Both the position numbers and the translations under genes were made by a program. A DNA stretch of 64,000 nucleotides from contig NC_060252.1 in assembly GCF_921293095.1 (NCBI RefSeq), forward strand, positions 5,270,001 through 5,334,000, written 5' to 3'. Shown piece after piece: positions 12,245 to 22,111 of this stretch. Each line of letters begins with the position of its first letter. Positions within the stretch are counted from its first letter, which is position 1. The notes under the pieces are model-generated. The model was not told the DNA's origin, did not search any database, and worked only from the letters and a program-made list of their open reading frames with translations. This DNA comes from Ischnura elegans (taxonomy: Eukaryota > Arthropoda > Insecta > Odonata > Coenagrionidae).

Positions 12245-12535
12245 CCTACCCTTCATTGAGGCTGGCCAAACCCTTCCCGTACCCTCCAGGAAGGAGAGGG
12301 CGTACCCACCAATGTTCTAAAATACCCTTCGTGTACCCTTGCTGAAGGGTACAGGAAGGGTACACTTATCCTTCCTGTACCCTTCATCGAGGCTGGCCAA
12401 ACCCTTCCCGTACCCTCCAGGAAGGAGAGGGCGTACCCACCAATGTTCTAAAATACCCTTCGTGTACCCTTGCTGAAGGGTACAGGAAGGGTACACCTAT
12501 CCTTCCTGTACCCTCAATGGAGGGTAAACCTCTCC
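12245..12535. repeat. 131-bp tandem duplication, 2 copies
   Basis: GAGGCTGGCCAAACCC starts at 12258 and 12389, a period of 131 bp. The units are near-identical through GGAAGGAGAGGGCGTACCC and CTTGCTGAAGGGTACAGG. It forms the right subterminal part of the element at 11080-12565. Confidence 0.85.
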
Positions 12536-12565
12536 TCAATGGAGGAGTTTATTTTTATCAGGGAT

Positions 12566-13159
12566 CTTATTGTTAATGCGTAACTAAAAATAGTGTCATG
12601 CACTCGTGTGCCCAATCAAATAAAAAGCACTACATACAGTCCATAATACTCACCCAACATGATAATTTGCGGCCTCACCATACCGAATTCTCATCCTAGG
12701 AGAAGCGCGAGCTCAAATCCGGAACTCATTTTCGATACCTTTTAATCTACAGCATTAAATCAACCACGCAAGCCAATTATATAAACGCTGAAACAACCTA
12801 ATCATCAATGCACTACGACAAATTTGTGCTTCTGTAACTATAAGAGACCACGGAGGTAAAGGTTAGTGAACCTAGGACGGCCACCAAAGTAAATCCAGTG
12901 AAAGAATGCTCTCGACGGAGGGCCAGTATAGTACGATCTCAACAGAAATGCACAGGCAATATGACTGACGTTTTTGCAAGCTGCGAAATTTATATGGTGG
13001 TTCAGGGGCGAGAGGGGAGGGGTACGAGAAGCCGTCTGTTCAGGGGGTTCTCCCCCACTCCACCTCTCCTCTCCCCCACCTCCTTCCCGTTCCCTGCTAC
13101 GCAGACCTCGTGAACTAGCGAGGATGCGGATTCGGGAGTCAGATAGCGCAGCCACGTGG
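12566..13159. other. No recognised gene; polypyrimidine patch
   Basis: A CT/GA-rich low-complexity patch at 13010-13100 creates long open frames in several phases on both strands (71-128 codons). These look like composition artefacts rather than genes. Confidence 0.4.
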
Positions 13160-13167
13160 GACAGAGA

Positions 13168-13412
13168 CAGCGGCGTAGTCAAGAGGGGGGGAGGGGTCCG
13201 GAGCCCCCCAAACATAAAACACATTTTCCTTCACAAAAGGAAATGAAATATTTATTTTAAGTTTTTAATTAAGTTAAGCAAATTAAGTTTTTTTTTCGAT
13301 TATAAAAAGTGTCGTAATTAGTTTAAAACCCAGTACCTGATACCCTATTTTTCAAAAAAGTTCTCCCTGGTTTTAGAACCCCCTCCGAACGAAATTCCTG
13401 CCTACGTCACTG
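13168..13412. mobile_element. hAT-type MITE, 245 bp, with perfect 8-bp target duplication
   Basis: The ends are CAGCGGCGTAG and CTACGTCACTG. GACAGAGA flanks it on both sides (13160-13167 and 13413-13420). An 8-bp duplication together with CAGNG...CNCTG ends is diagnostic of hAT elements. There is no coding capacity. The family recurs at 11555, 15014, 16122 and 31514. Confidence 0.9.
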
Positions 13413-14100
13413 GACAGAGACTACAACGACCGACTTCCAAGTACATATAACTAAAAATGGCTGGTCACGCTAAACGTGCTTCAAAAATCGATGTAAACTT
13501 TGGAGGTCTTCCGAGCCTTCTTTCAACAATTATTTCAAAAGTCAAACCATTTCTGTTCTTGAATTTCACACATCAAGTCGGCTCATAATTTAAGATTTTT
13601 TTATCCATTTCCAACCTAAAGACACCTTACGTCAACCCTCCATTAATTGACATCCTCCAGGTGTAATGATAGACTCTTTACAGAATTGTATATAAATATA
13701 ACCTTCGCCTTGGTCAAAGAAAACGGGAAAATGGAGGGTCATAGATAATTTTACACCTTAAATCTCTCGCGTAAGTGACTCCGGATGTGTAGTGGCACCT
13801 TGATTGAGTGCTCCACTACATGCTACATGGAAAACGGCACTTTGAGGGAGTTAAGTGTTGGGGGAGACGAGATCTTCCTTCCCCCGAAATAGACATTAAA
13901 TCAAGAATCACATTCTGAATTAGTGCCTATGATTGGCGAGGGCATTGCCGCTGAATGCAGTCGTCATCGCCTGTGAGGGCTCGAAGCGGAAATTTTGTCA
14001 CTATTGACTGCATTGGCGGATAAACATGGGAGTGTTCTTCTTACCATCCTTGGGGGGGGGGGGGGGGGCGCCCGCATTACCAAAAATTGCAGAACCACAA
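13413..14100. other. No recognised gene
   Basis: A G16-G18 homopolymer lies near 14051-14068. No gene or repeat recognised elsewhere in this stretch. Confidence 0.4.
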
Positions 14101-14765
14101 TAGGGTGGTTTCCTATTATTTTTTTATTGCCTGAATCGAAAGATTATTACACCTGGAGTACGTATTTAACGCTTTTAGATTTTTAAATGACAATATCTAT
14201 TTTTCGCGATTAAATGAAAAGTGAAAATTTTCAAGCGCGCGAAAACGCGACGCTCAAGTATGAATGCCAGGAAATATCTCCGTACGTCGTATTTCTGGTT
14301 CCCCCTCCCGCCCGGTGAGGTGACCCTGAGGCGAGGCTTAGCGCTGATACGTCGCAGGCTGCCAGCGGGTAGCTGAGTACCTTGCTGAATGGTAGCGCTT
14401 GGCTTAAAAAAGGTTTATTAATACCTTATCAAACGAAGAAAACTTTCCGACCTTAGCCAGTTTTAATAGGTGATTATTAAGACATGTTTCCCTGAGCTCT
14501 GTGCCTCATGCATGCATTGGTAACCTCAGACGATGTATAACTCCTATCCTCTCGCGTAGAAACTAGGTCCCTGTGACGTCACGTGGAGTGGAATCGCATG
14601 GGCGCCAATCTGGCCTTTTTCAAATGAGGATAAAATATGACCCTTGCCATTCGTCTAAACCGGTATTTCAAAAACCAAATAATTTGTGTATTATGAATAC
14701 ACTAATGGTGGGTAACGAATCGCAATCAATGCCTTTCGTTTTCTTTGATGAAGGAAACTACCCTA
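14101..14765. mobile_element. TA-target MITE, copy A (about 665 bp)
   Basis: The ends are TA-GGGTGGTTTCC and GGAAACTACCC-TA, an inverted repeat beginning directly after a TA dinucleotide. Two further copies lie at 28686 and 45972, sharing internal blocks such as CTGAATCGAAAGATTATTAC, TTTCAAGCGCGC, GAGTACCTTGCTGAATGG and TGGTGGGTAACGAATCGC. TA target duplication points to the Tc1/mariner/pogo group. There is no transposase. Confidence 0.85.
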
Positions 14766-15005
14766 TTGTCACATTTTTATATCGTAAGATGACATTGCCT
14801 TGTATAAGTGTATAATTAGTTTAAATAAAAATTTCTAAAACTTTGCATGTGACTTGATAACTTTTTCATTTCGATAAAAATAAAGGCAGCTCAAGATATT
14901 TTTTGCGCCCCCTCCCACTGGAGTTTTTTCCGTCTGTTTCCGCTACTGGGCGCCTAGCCACGATGCTTCTGCTGAGGAGGGGGACCACTAGCCTAGGAGC
15001 ATACG
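14766..15005. other. Short unassigned spacer
   Basis: No feature is seen between the TA-target MITE and the following hAT MITE. Confidence 0.4.
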
Positions 15006-15013
15006 TCCTATGC

Positions 15014-15249
15014 CAGTGGTGTAACTAGGATTATGCCTTGCGGGGATGGGATGACCTTGGAGGGGAAAATTTTTGAAAACTGAAATGCCTGAATGTACAT
15101 TTTAGATCATTTCGCACTAAAAATTTAAATTCAAGCAGATGCAGCTTATATATTTCAAAACTAGGCAATATTTTTAAATAAATTTTTTATTTATCTGAAG
15201 GTTTGGGGGGGGGGTCTATACCCTCATCCCCCCCATAGGTACGCCACTG
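15014..15249. mobile_element. hAT-type MITE, 236 bp, with perfect 8-bp target duplication
   Basis: CAGTGGTGTAACTAGG opens the element and GGTACGCCACTG closes it. TCCTATGC is present on both sides (15006-15013 and 15250-15257). It belongs to the same family as the copy at 13168-13412. Confidence 0.9.
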
Positions 15250-15434
15250 TCCTATGCCACTCCACTTTTCGATAGGTATAGTTTGATTTCATAATTTCTC
15301 AAAATTACGAACGGTGAATTTTGTATCCATAATTATACAAAGGAAATGTGCAGCTGACTTATCTCTCAGTCCAAATAAATCGCCTGGTCCAAACGAAATC
15401 TCTTCTCGCGTAAATAGGGCAGTGATTCCTTACC

Positions 15435-16112
15435 TTTTTCCCGAATTTTTTTTCCGAATCCATTTTTCCCGAATAACCTTTTTCCCGAAACCCTTTTCTC
15501 CGAAACATTTTTTACCGAACACCTTATTTCCCGATTGTATAGAAAACAAGCTATTTATCGTAAAATTCAACAAGTGGGACTCCAAGTCCCTTACAATGAC
15601 CCAACAGATAGAACCCTCAAAACGACAGTTCATATGATGGCAGCTTTAACGTTTGTTCCTGTTGAAGACGTTGAAACAACTTTCGAGCTACAAAAGCAGG
15701 TTATGCAACATCAAATAATGCATCTGAAGGTTGGAATAACCGTTTTAGGTTACTTGTCGGGAAAAACCACCCGGAAGCCAAAAAAGAAATGGTACGACAT
15801 GCACGAGAGGCTGAAATCGGTTGTAGAAGAATATGAAGATTACAAGAACGATAGGAATTTTCTTGAATTTCTTAGAGCTATCGCGCACAATATAATTTTC
15901 TAAAAAAAATGTATTTTGTGTATGAATATATTTGGTTATGAAAAATATGAACTCATTTTTATACAATCAAGAAATCGGTGTTCGGTAAAAAATGTTTCGG
16001 AGATAAGGGTTTCGGGAAAAAAGCTTTCGGGAAAGAGGACGCGTTACGATTCGGGAAAAAATTCTTTCGGGAAAAAGGTCGTCGGAAAAAACGATTCGGG
16101 AAAACGGTCGGG
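15435..16112 (+). mobile_element. MULE-type DNA transposon fragment with iterated inverted ends
   Basis: The left part (15435-15536) and the right part (15967-16110) are inverted copies of an irregular array of the word TTCGGGAAAAA (written as TTTTTCCCGAA on the left). Between them lies a transposase-like reading frame (15535-15903). Long, internally repetitive TIRs around a MULE-like protein fit a Mutator-group element reduced to a fragment. It sits inside the RT gene of a CR1-like LINE. I could not define a clean target duplication; only TACC is shared at the two edges. Confidence 0.65.
15535..15903 (+). pseudogene. MULE transposase C-terminal fragment
   Basis: The 122-codon frame reads IYRKIQQVGLQVPYND, then MAALTFVPVEDVETTFELQ, a pattern I associate with the region after the DDE core in MULE transposases (Q-x-x-G-L-x-x-Y near the start, then a hydrophobic ALxFVPxxDVxxxF segment). 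A lysine-rich tail and FLEFLRAIAHNIIF close the frame. The catalytic DDE residues are absent, so this is a remnant only. The start codon at 15535 is probably not meaningful because the frame runs out of the repetitive TIR. Confidence 0.6.
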
Positions 16113-16121
16113 TACCTAGAG

Positions 16122-16386
16122 CAGTGGTGTAGCCAGGAATTTCGTTCAAGGGGGGGAGTCCAAAAGTAGGGGGGAACATTTTCAAAAAAGCAGGGTACCT
16201 AGTAGACGGTTTGAAACTAATTTGAACTCTTTTGATAATCGAAAAGACTTCATTTGTTAAAGAAATATTTGGTATATTCATAATTTTTCAATATTTTGTT
16301 TTCTTTTATAAAGGAAAATCATTGTGCTTTTATATTTCGGGAGGGGTCCGGACTCCCCGGACCCGCCCCCCTTGGCTACGCCACTG
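16122..16386. mobile_element. hAT-type MITE, 265 bp
   Basis: The element begins CAGTGGTGTAGCCAGG and ends GGCTACGCCACTG. Flanks ACCTAGAG (16114-16121) and ATATAGAG (16387-16394) match at six of eight positions, a decayed target duplication. It lies between the MULE fragment and the resumed LINE reading frame. Confidence 0.85.
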
Positions 16387-17952
16387 ATATAGAGAACTAG
16401 CCTCAGAAATTTCACCCTTCTTGCAGTTAATATTAGGTAAATCCATTAAGCAATACGAAATACCTAAAGACTGGAAAATTGCTAATGGAACGCCAATATA
16501 CAAAAGTGGAGACAAGGAACAGCCGTCTAAATACAGACCAATATCTATAACGTCTATCTCCTGCAAAGTCTTTACACATATCGTAGTCAGCTCAGTAATG
16601 AAACACCTAGACGCGCAAAACTTGTAAATGAGAACTCAACATGGATTCAGGAGAAGTAGATCATGCGAAACTCAGTTAGCGCTTTTCGCCCACGATATTT
16701 TAGTCTCCGGGGAAGACAACATTCCAGTAGACGCGATTTTTCTTGATTTCAAAAAGGCATTTGATAAAGTACCCCACGGAAAGTTAATAATAAAACTGAA
16801 ATATTATGGCCTGGATGAAGATGTCATTTCCTGGATAAGAGAACTTTAGTGCGACCGCGTGCAAAGAGTAGTATTAGATGGTGCAGTCTCCAACGAGATT
16901 ATAGTCACTTCTGGCGTCCCTCGGGGTAGTGTCATATGCCCACTCCTAATCCTTCTTAATATAAACGACATTGGTGAAGTAGTACTCAGTAAGCTACGAT
17001 TACTTGCTGACGACGCTGTAGTTTACAGAGAAATCCGTTCCAGTAAAGATAGGGATAAACTAACGAATGACCTTGCTGCTATTCAAGCGTGGTGCGATGC
17101 ATGGCAGTTAGAATTAAATTTGAAAAAATGCATATCAATGAATTTCTGGAAGAAGAATAACGCCCCACAACGTAGCTACAACATTCGGGGTACCCAATTA
17201 GAGACAGTTGAATCCGTGAAATATCTAGGAGATAGACTCGATTATGATCTATCGTGGAATAAGCATATCCGGTAAGAGGAATTAACGGGTCATGCTAATC
17301 GTAAAATGGATTTTGTTAAAAGAATATTAGGAAAGTGCGACGACAAAGTGAGAGGAATTAGCTACTTCTCCCTCGTTAGACCCCATTTAGAATACGCTGC
17401 CAGTGTTTAGGACCCGCATGAAAAAGGCTTAATAACAGAGTTAGAACGCGTGGAAAGAAGAGTTGCCGGGTATGTGAAAGGTCGTTATGATAGTCTTGTT
17501 AGTGATACTGAAACTCTGGGGAGGGGGGTTATCACCCAAAACCCCCCTCGCTGCGCCAATGATGATAACGGCAGCGTTGGAACTCGTAAAATAGATTAGA
17601 TGACTTGTAGTGTACTCTACTCACCTATGTAACACTTAATGCATGTTTCTGATTTTTATTATTATTTATAACAGCACGTGGTAGTATAATTTGCTAGTAT
17701 GCGTTACGTTTTTTGGACCGTGTGGTGTGCATGTGGGAGTCCAATTACATGCTGTATGCTGGTGAAGGATCACCCCCTGCCAAACACCCTAGAGGTGGCT
17801 CGTAGGGTGTTACTTAGATGTAGATGTAGCGCTCATCACAAAATAGATATTGTCAATGATAATAGCATTGCTGGTGGAGATTGTAAATCGGTTAAATATC
17901 TACCTCTCCTTCGATACGAATTTATTCTGGTGATATTACGTTAACTGCTGGG

Positions 17953-18303
17953 CAGAGGCGCCGACTTAAAAAAAATATTGGGGGGCCCATATCGGAGGTC
18001 TTGCTCCGGGAAGAGGTTAAATTCAAAGTGTATCGCAGCACCGAAACACTATCATGATTCATACCACTTGTTTTAAGTTAACCTGCGCACTACCTTATGG
18101 TTTGTTTTAACACATTGTTGAATTTATTTTAAAAGGTAACTATCGTCAAGCATGGGAAATAAAAAATACCAATATATTTTTGTGATTTCACAAAGCATGA
18201 TATAACTAAATTATTTTCCTGAATTATTGAGGGGCTCCGCCCCCCCAAACGAATCTTTGAGGGGGCTCGGGCCCCCTCAGGCCCCATGGAGTCGGCGCCA
18301 CTG
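17953..18303. mobile_element. hAT-type MITE, 351 bp, second family, perfect target duplication
   Basis: Ends are CAGAGGCGCCGAC and GTCGGCGCCACTG. CTGCTGGG flanks both sides (17945-17952 and 18304-18311). The interior has GGGGGCTCGGGCCCCC near the right end. The copy at 28098 is related at the left end. Confidence 0.9.
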
Positions 18304-18311
18304 CTGCTGGG

Positions 18312-18566
18312 TGTGGAGGGGATTGCGCTGTTGCAGTGGCTATTGTGTTGGCCTCCGACCCTGTTGGTCTACATTCAAATCCTGGAAGTGCCACAGAATT
18401 ACGGAGTGTGACCTGCTTGGGTGCTTTGTGCTTAATATGCAGCGCGACGTTGAGTCTGTCCCCTTGGCGCCTAAAGAGCAGGCAATTGCCGTCGCCGGGT
18501 TTCCCTCCAACCATTTTCCCTCATGACGCAACAACGTCACCCGTCCACCGCCTCTTCCAAATGGCC
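18312..18566 (+). other. Possible tRNA-derived SINE remnant
   Basis: CAGTGGCTATTGTGTTGGCC followed about 40 bases later by CATTCAAATCC resembles Pol III A and B boxes. Open frames of 66-99 codons overlap on both strands here and look like shadows of GC-rich repeat DNA. The tail is not defined, so this is weak. Confidence 0.25.
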
Positions 18567-18574
18567 CATACCAT

Positions 18575-18847
18575 CAGGGGCGCAGCTAGGAATTAAGGCA
18601 CAACTAGACCTGGGGTGTGTGGTATACCCGCTAGATTAAGCGGGAGGTGCGGGGTCCGTCCCCCAGAATTTTTTTAAGATAAGTGGTTAAAAATGGTGAG
18701 TTTTATGGCTTTCTGAGGGATATTTTATTAATCCTTACACTTTTCTATAAGTTTATTAATCAAGTGAGGTAAAATGCATTTAACCTTAAAGTTTCTGTGA
18801 GCTCTAGGGGGGGTTTATCCCCCATAACCCCCCTCGCTGCGCCACTG
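18575..18847. mobile_element. hAT-type MITE, 273 bp, third family, perfect target duplication
   Basis: Opens with CAGGGGCGCAGCTAGG and closes with CTCGCTGCGCCACTG. CATACCAT is present on both sides (18567-18574 and 18848-18855). Relatives lie at 30160-30463 and 32421-32708, with a stub at about 17521. Confidence 0.9.
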
Positions 18848-18855
18848 CATACCAT

Positions 18856-19264
18856 AGGTCTTGAGGGTTGTGGTTGTGGGGTGGGGGCTCGAGGTTGTGG
18901 GGTCCGCCACGTGGTTGGAGGATTGAGACAGCGCTGCAAGAGAAAAACGCCGCCATAACAGTGTTATCAGAGGTCCCTGGAGGAATGGGCAAGGGCGGTG
19001 GGGGTGGGGTAAGGGAGAGGAGTATCCAAGACACCAGTGCAACTTCCTATGCCCGCCGTAAAATTTTGGTGGCAGGTTTTTGAGGCTGCGGAATTTTAAC
19101 GAACTACGAGCGCTACTTGTCGTCTACCCATGCTTTGTATGTGGCTCGGTAAGTTCACGTGTGTTTAAGCGAGTTATTTGCACTTGAAAAACTATTTAAT
19201 TGAGTTCTTCAGCGTTTTTTTGTAATTCTAAACGCTAAAGTAATTCACTGTGTGGATTTCACGG
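18856..19264. other. No recognised gene
   Basis: A G-rich patch at 18870-19010 gives open frames on both strands that have no recognisable motif. Confidence 0.35.
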
Positions 19265-19425
19265 GTGACCCAGACGGCACAGAACCCTCCGTATCTAATT
19301 CGTATGTACATAGTACCCATTGACTAAGGGGATACTATGCCGCTCCGTCGCTTTTGGTCAATGGATAATTTCCATTCGCGGCCTGTCGACGAAGCGCGTA
19401 CGCAGCATGTGAATGTCCGCTACTA
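19265..19425 (-). repeat. Dispersed repeat, partner of 4838-5000
   Basis: The reverse complement shares the landmarks GCGGACATT, CTTCGTCGACAG, GCGGCATAGTA and TGTGCCGTCTGG with 4838-5000 in the same order. The two copies are diverged by substitutions and small gaps. Confidence 0.7.
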
Positions 19426-19595
19426 AGCACGTACGATTGGATACGAAGCGCGCAGGAACACGGCACTCAGGCTAATCTCAATCGATTAGGTCGAAATTAG
19501 ATATATCGTAACTCGCACGATCGAAAAATGTATCGAACGCAACACAATCGATAGCTACCGACCGTAGCGAGAACCTTGATACGAATCATTATGAA

Positions 19596-19681
19596 TTGTA
19601 AGTTCTCAATAGGTAAATAACACCACATCATGGTAATTAGAATTCATGATATAGTATTATTTACCCATTGAGAACTTACAA
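19596..19681. other. 86-nt imperfect hairpin
   Basis: TTGTAAGTTCTCAATAGGTA onward to 19620 pairs with 19657-19681 over 25 bp with one mismatch. Inside it, ATCATG (627-632) pairs with CATGAT (645-650). The size and form suit a small MITE or a microRNA-like precursor. There is no flanking duplication that I can define and no evidence of expression. Confidence 0.6.
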
Positions 19682-19689
19682 AACTTATT

Positions 19690-20455
19690 CGGCCACTTAA
19701 ATAACTGCGAAAAATGAGAATCTCAAGGCTAATTCACGCATCCCCAGCATCCAGCATTCTTAAGTGGCTCGTACTTACTTGGAAACCTTGAGATGTTAAT
19801 AAGAGTAAATTCTTATTGATTTTTACACTAAATAAGACATCACATAGCCCACGAGCATTAAAAAGCTTACCCTAAAGCCTGACGAAATAAAATTTTTAAA
19901 TAAAAATTGCCGATGAAACAGGATTGCTGACACATCTGCTAGTATGATCGAATTCATCAAAATGGAAGCAAAAATTAACGTATAGTTCAGTCTCAGCTAC
20001 TAAAATTTACCCATATCAGGCGCTAAAGCATTTGAAAAATTATTTGGGATGAGTAAAAGTCTCTAGGTCACTGCAGTAAATGTATCAACCTATTAAAAAT
20101 ATGAAACTCCTGCCAAATCACCAGCATAAACACTTGTAAAATAAAACATGGTATCTCTTAGATCACACCTCCGATTTTATACTTACTTTGCATGAAGTCA
20201 CCACCACAAGAAATTTTAAAGAGGCAGGAAAGAAAAAACCCACAGAAATACAATACATATATTATGTATTTTCTATTGTCGACCACAATAATATTTCCAA
20301 TTTTCTCTTCTATCCCACATCTAATTTAGCGAAACAATTACTCTTATTCTCTTTCGAATAGAAAATTATTTAAAAGAGGACTGGTCGATACATAAAAACT
20401 ATCTTCAATACTTTCTCCGATGAACGTCCACTATCACAGCATCAACTTGCACAAA
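19690..20455. other. AT-rich, no recognised gene
   Basis: No long open frame, repeat or motif is recognised. Confidence 0.4.
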
Positions 20456-20611
20456 TCAAATCCACATCCACAAATATGTCACTTCTGCCACAATGTCTGT
20501 CTTCTTGGCGACAGGTAACAGTGAAGCAATGGTACCTTCCTCCAATCTGGGCACCTTCAATTCAGCAAGAATTTTCTCCTCGTCTTCTCGTCCAAGGCCA
20601 CAGATTATTTT
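20456..20611 (-). CDS. Candidate terminal exon, product unknown
   Basis: On the minus strand the frame KIICGLGREDEEKILAELKV continues through VPRLEEGTIASLL and AKKTDIVAEV to a TGA at 20456-20458. The sequence is charged and protein-like, unlike the AT-rich flanks. An AG acceptor (GATATCAG) lies directly before it, though its pyrimidine tract is weak. It could equally be a fragment of a processed pseudogene. I do not recognise the protein. Confidence 0.3.
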   Translation of the reverse strand, partial: KIICGLGREDEEKILAELKVPRLEEGTIASLLPVAKKTDIVAEVTYLWMWI

Positions 20612-21616
20612 CTGATATCACAAGGTGCGATGTGAAGCTCACACACCTAAAATTAATAAATAATAAAATACCATGTAACTTATTAGGTCAAATCATTTCC
20701 AATTTTTGGTATTTCTCCATGAGAAATCAAATTACTAGGCTCGTAAATATAGTAAATATTTGTATGCCTGATATTTTTATTGTTTTAAACTATAGCATAA
20801 GATAATTTGAAATGATGAAAGCCGACGTGTAATACACCATAGGGCAAGCTAAGAAGCAATATTTGATCCTATAAACTTGGCAGCAACTAAAATGCAAGAA
20901 TTTTCAAAAGAATTGCTGCTACAATATTTTGAATCACCATTTTTAGTACTGAACAGTACTATAGTACTTCAGTACTGAATAGTTCGGGATGTTGATGCAT
21001 CACAGTTTTTCGTAGGGGTGAAATGTTTTCTTCTTATCGCCCAAATGCACTTCTTCTTCAACTCAGGATCTTTTGGAAAGCTAAAAACTTGAACCATGTC
21101 CCGGAGTTTCCATTACATCCCGACAATACACGAAAGGCACTTTTAACAAAAATATCTCACAAACACGTTTCTGAAGCCCAGTGAATGAAATTAAAGAATA
21201 AGGGAAACTTCACCATTACCAGACACTCTATTTTTCACAAACTTAACCACAAAAATCCCTGAAATGTGGTGAGACGTGACGTAAACGATGCGATCTCCAA
21301 CGGCTTGTGAAGGCATGTGATCTTTCTAGGAGGATATGGCACGATGGCACCAGATGGCACCACCCGCGAAAGAAAATAGTCCCAGACCGAATACAGTTTT
21401 ATCGATGAGATACAATTTTATCGATGCATATGAATTTGCCAGTCCTCTTGCATCTTTTTTCGTCATTAAAGGAAATAAAGAAACAAAACCTTTTTAGTAA
21501 CTTCCTAAGCGCGATTTTTGTATCTTGATGGTCCACCCTCGTATTCAGGTACGAAAACTTCCTGTGCCGTCTGGGGAGGGAGGAGCTAGTTCGCTTAATT
21601 TTCGGCGATATTTGAA
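20612..21616. other. No recognised gene; possible upstream region of the THAP gene
   Basis: At 20947-20980 the word AGTACT is arranged as a near-palindrome of about 32 nt. The stretch 21280-21600 directly precedes the THAP start codon and would hold its promoter and 5' UTR, but I see no clear TATA box. Confidence 0.35.
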
Positions 21617-22111
21617 ATGCCACGAAGCTGTGTCGCACCAGGGTGTACTGAGGGGTATGGCTCTAAAAAGTCTACCTTCTCATTTTTCTCTGCTCCCAAA
21701 GATCCTGTTAAGAGGAGTAAATGGCAAGCTGCAATACCAAGGGTAAACTTTGAGTTGAAGGCAGGGTAGGTACTGTGTGAAAGGCATTTCATGCCCCACG
21801 ACATCGTCAGGAAGAAGCAGTTGAAAGATGGCAATGGCAAAGTCGTCAAGGAGGTAAGTAAAGGCCCAGCTTAAATAAAATAATTTCATTAGTATCAACG
21901 AATATATTTAATGGGTTATTTCGCGATTTCATTATAGGTGGAATGTAGATGTCCTAAATTGACTGATGACGCTATTCCTGTGCTATTTCCGGGTTGTCCA
22001 CTCAACTCTGCTCTCGTGCTTGTGTTCCAGCCCCTGTTGGACTCATACACTCAGCCAGTAGCGGTCTTTGCATCAAGGGGCTCAGTCAAGGGAGAAACCC
22101 GTAACATGTAA
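21617..22111 (+). CDS. THAP-domain gene or pseudogene, two exons
   Basis: Exon 1 (21617-21853) starts MPRSCVAPGC and reads on to SFFSAPKDPVKRSKWQAAIP and later CERHF. These are the C-x4-C, the invariant W and the C-x2-H of the C2CH zinc module that defines THAP DNA-binding domains. It ends at a strong donor, GAG/GTAAGT. After an 84-bp intron with acceptor ATTATAG, exon 2 (21938-22111) reads VECRCPKLTDDAIPVLFPGC. DDAIPVLF matches the AVPTIF box that follows THAP domains. TAA is at 22109-22111, or exon 2 may splice onward. An in-frame TAG at 21767-21769 breaks exon 1 between the tryptophan and CERHF, so the copy is either a pseudogene or has a sequencing or allelic error. Confidence 0.8.

Larger units (their letters stand above)
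11080..12565. mobile_element. 1.49-kb TIR element with subterminal tandem repeats
   Basis: The two ends are 22-bp inverted repeats, ATCCCTGACAAAAATAAACTCC at 11080-11101 and its complement at 12544-12565, with one mismatch. Just inside the left end lies a 91-bp tandem array, and just inside the right end a 131-bp tandem duplication. Both arrays are built from related words such as TACCCTTC and AAGGGTA. No transposase is present, so this is non-autonomous. A truncated hAT MITE and a tRNA-like stretch lie in the middle. I could not define a target duplication, so the superfamily is unknown. Confidence 0.75.
15340..17831 (+). pseudogene. CR1-like LINE, copy 1: broken RT region and 3' end
   Basis: The reverse-transcriptase reading starts with KSPGPNEISSRV near 15380. 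It is interrupted by a MULE fragment and a hAT MITE, then resumes at 16395 with ELASEISPFLQLIL. Readable RT landmarks are YRPISITSISCKVF (16530s), QHGFRRSRSCETQLALF (16632), DFKKAFDKVPHGKL (16745), SGVPRGSVICPLL (16911) and LADDAVVY (17006, the FADD box with F replaced by L). Stops occur at 16625, 16847 and 17273. The 3' end is shared with 62572-62850 and ends in TAGATGTAGATGTAG. A hAT MITE remnant (CCCTCGCTGCGCC) lies at about 17521-17562. This is a dead copy of the family seen at 58577-62130. Confidence 0.85.

Noticed and set aside
12838-13246. Overlapping frames up to 128 codons on both strands
   Set aside because: They cross a polypurine/polypyrimidine patch and the hAT MITE at 13168. The protein composition is low complexity, so they are artefacts.
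5455-14068. G-quadruplex or regulatory role for the G10 and G16-18 runs
   Set aside because: They are simple homopolymers next to repeats, length calls are unreliable, and no four-tract pattern is present.
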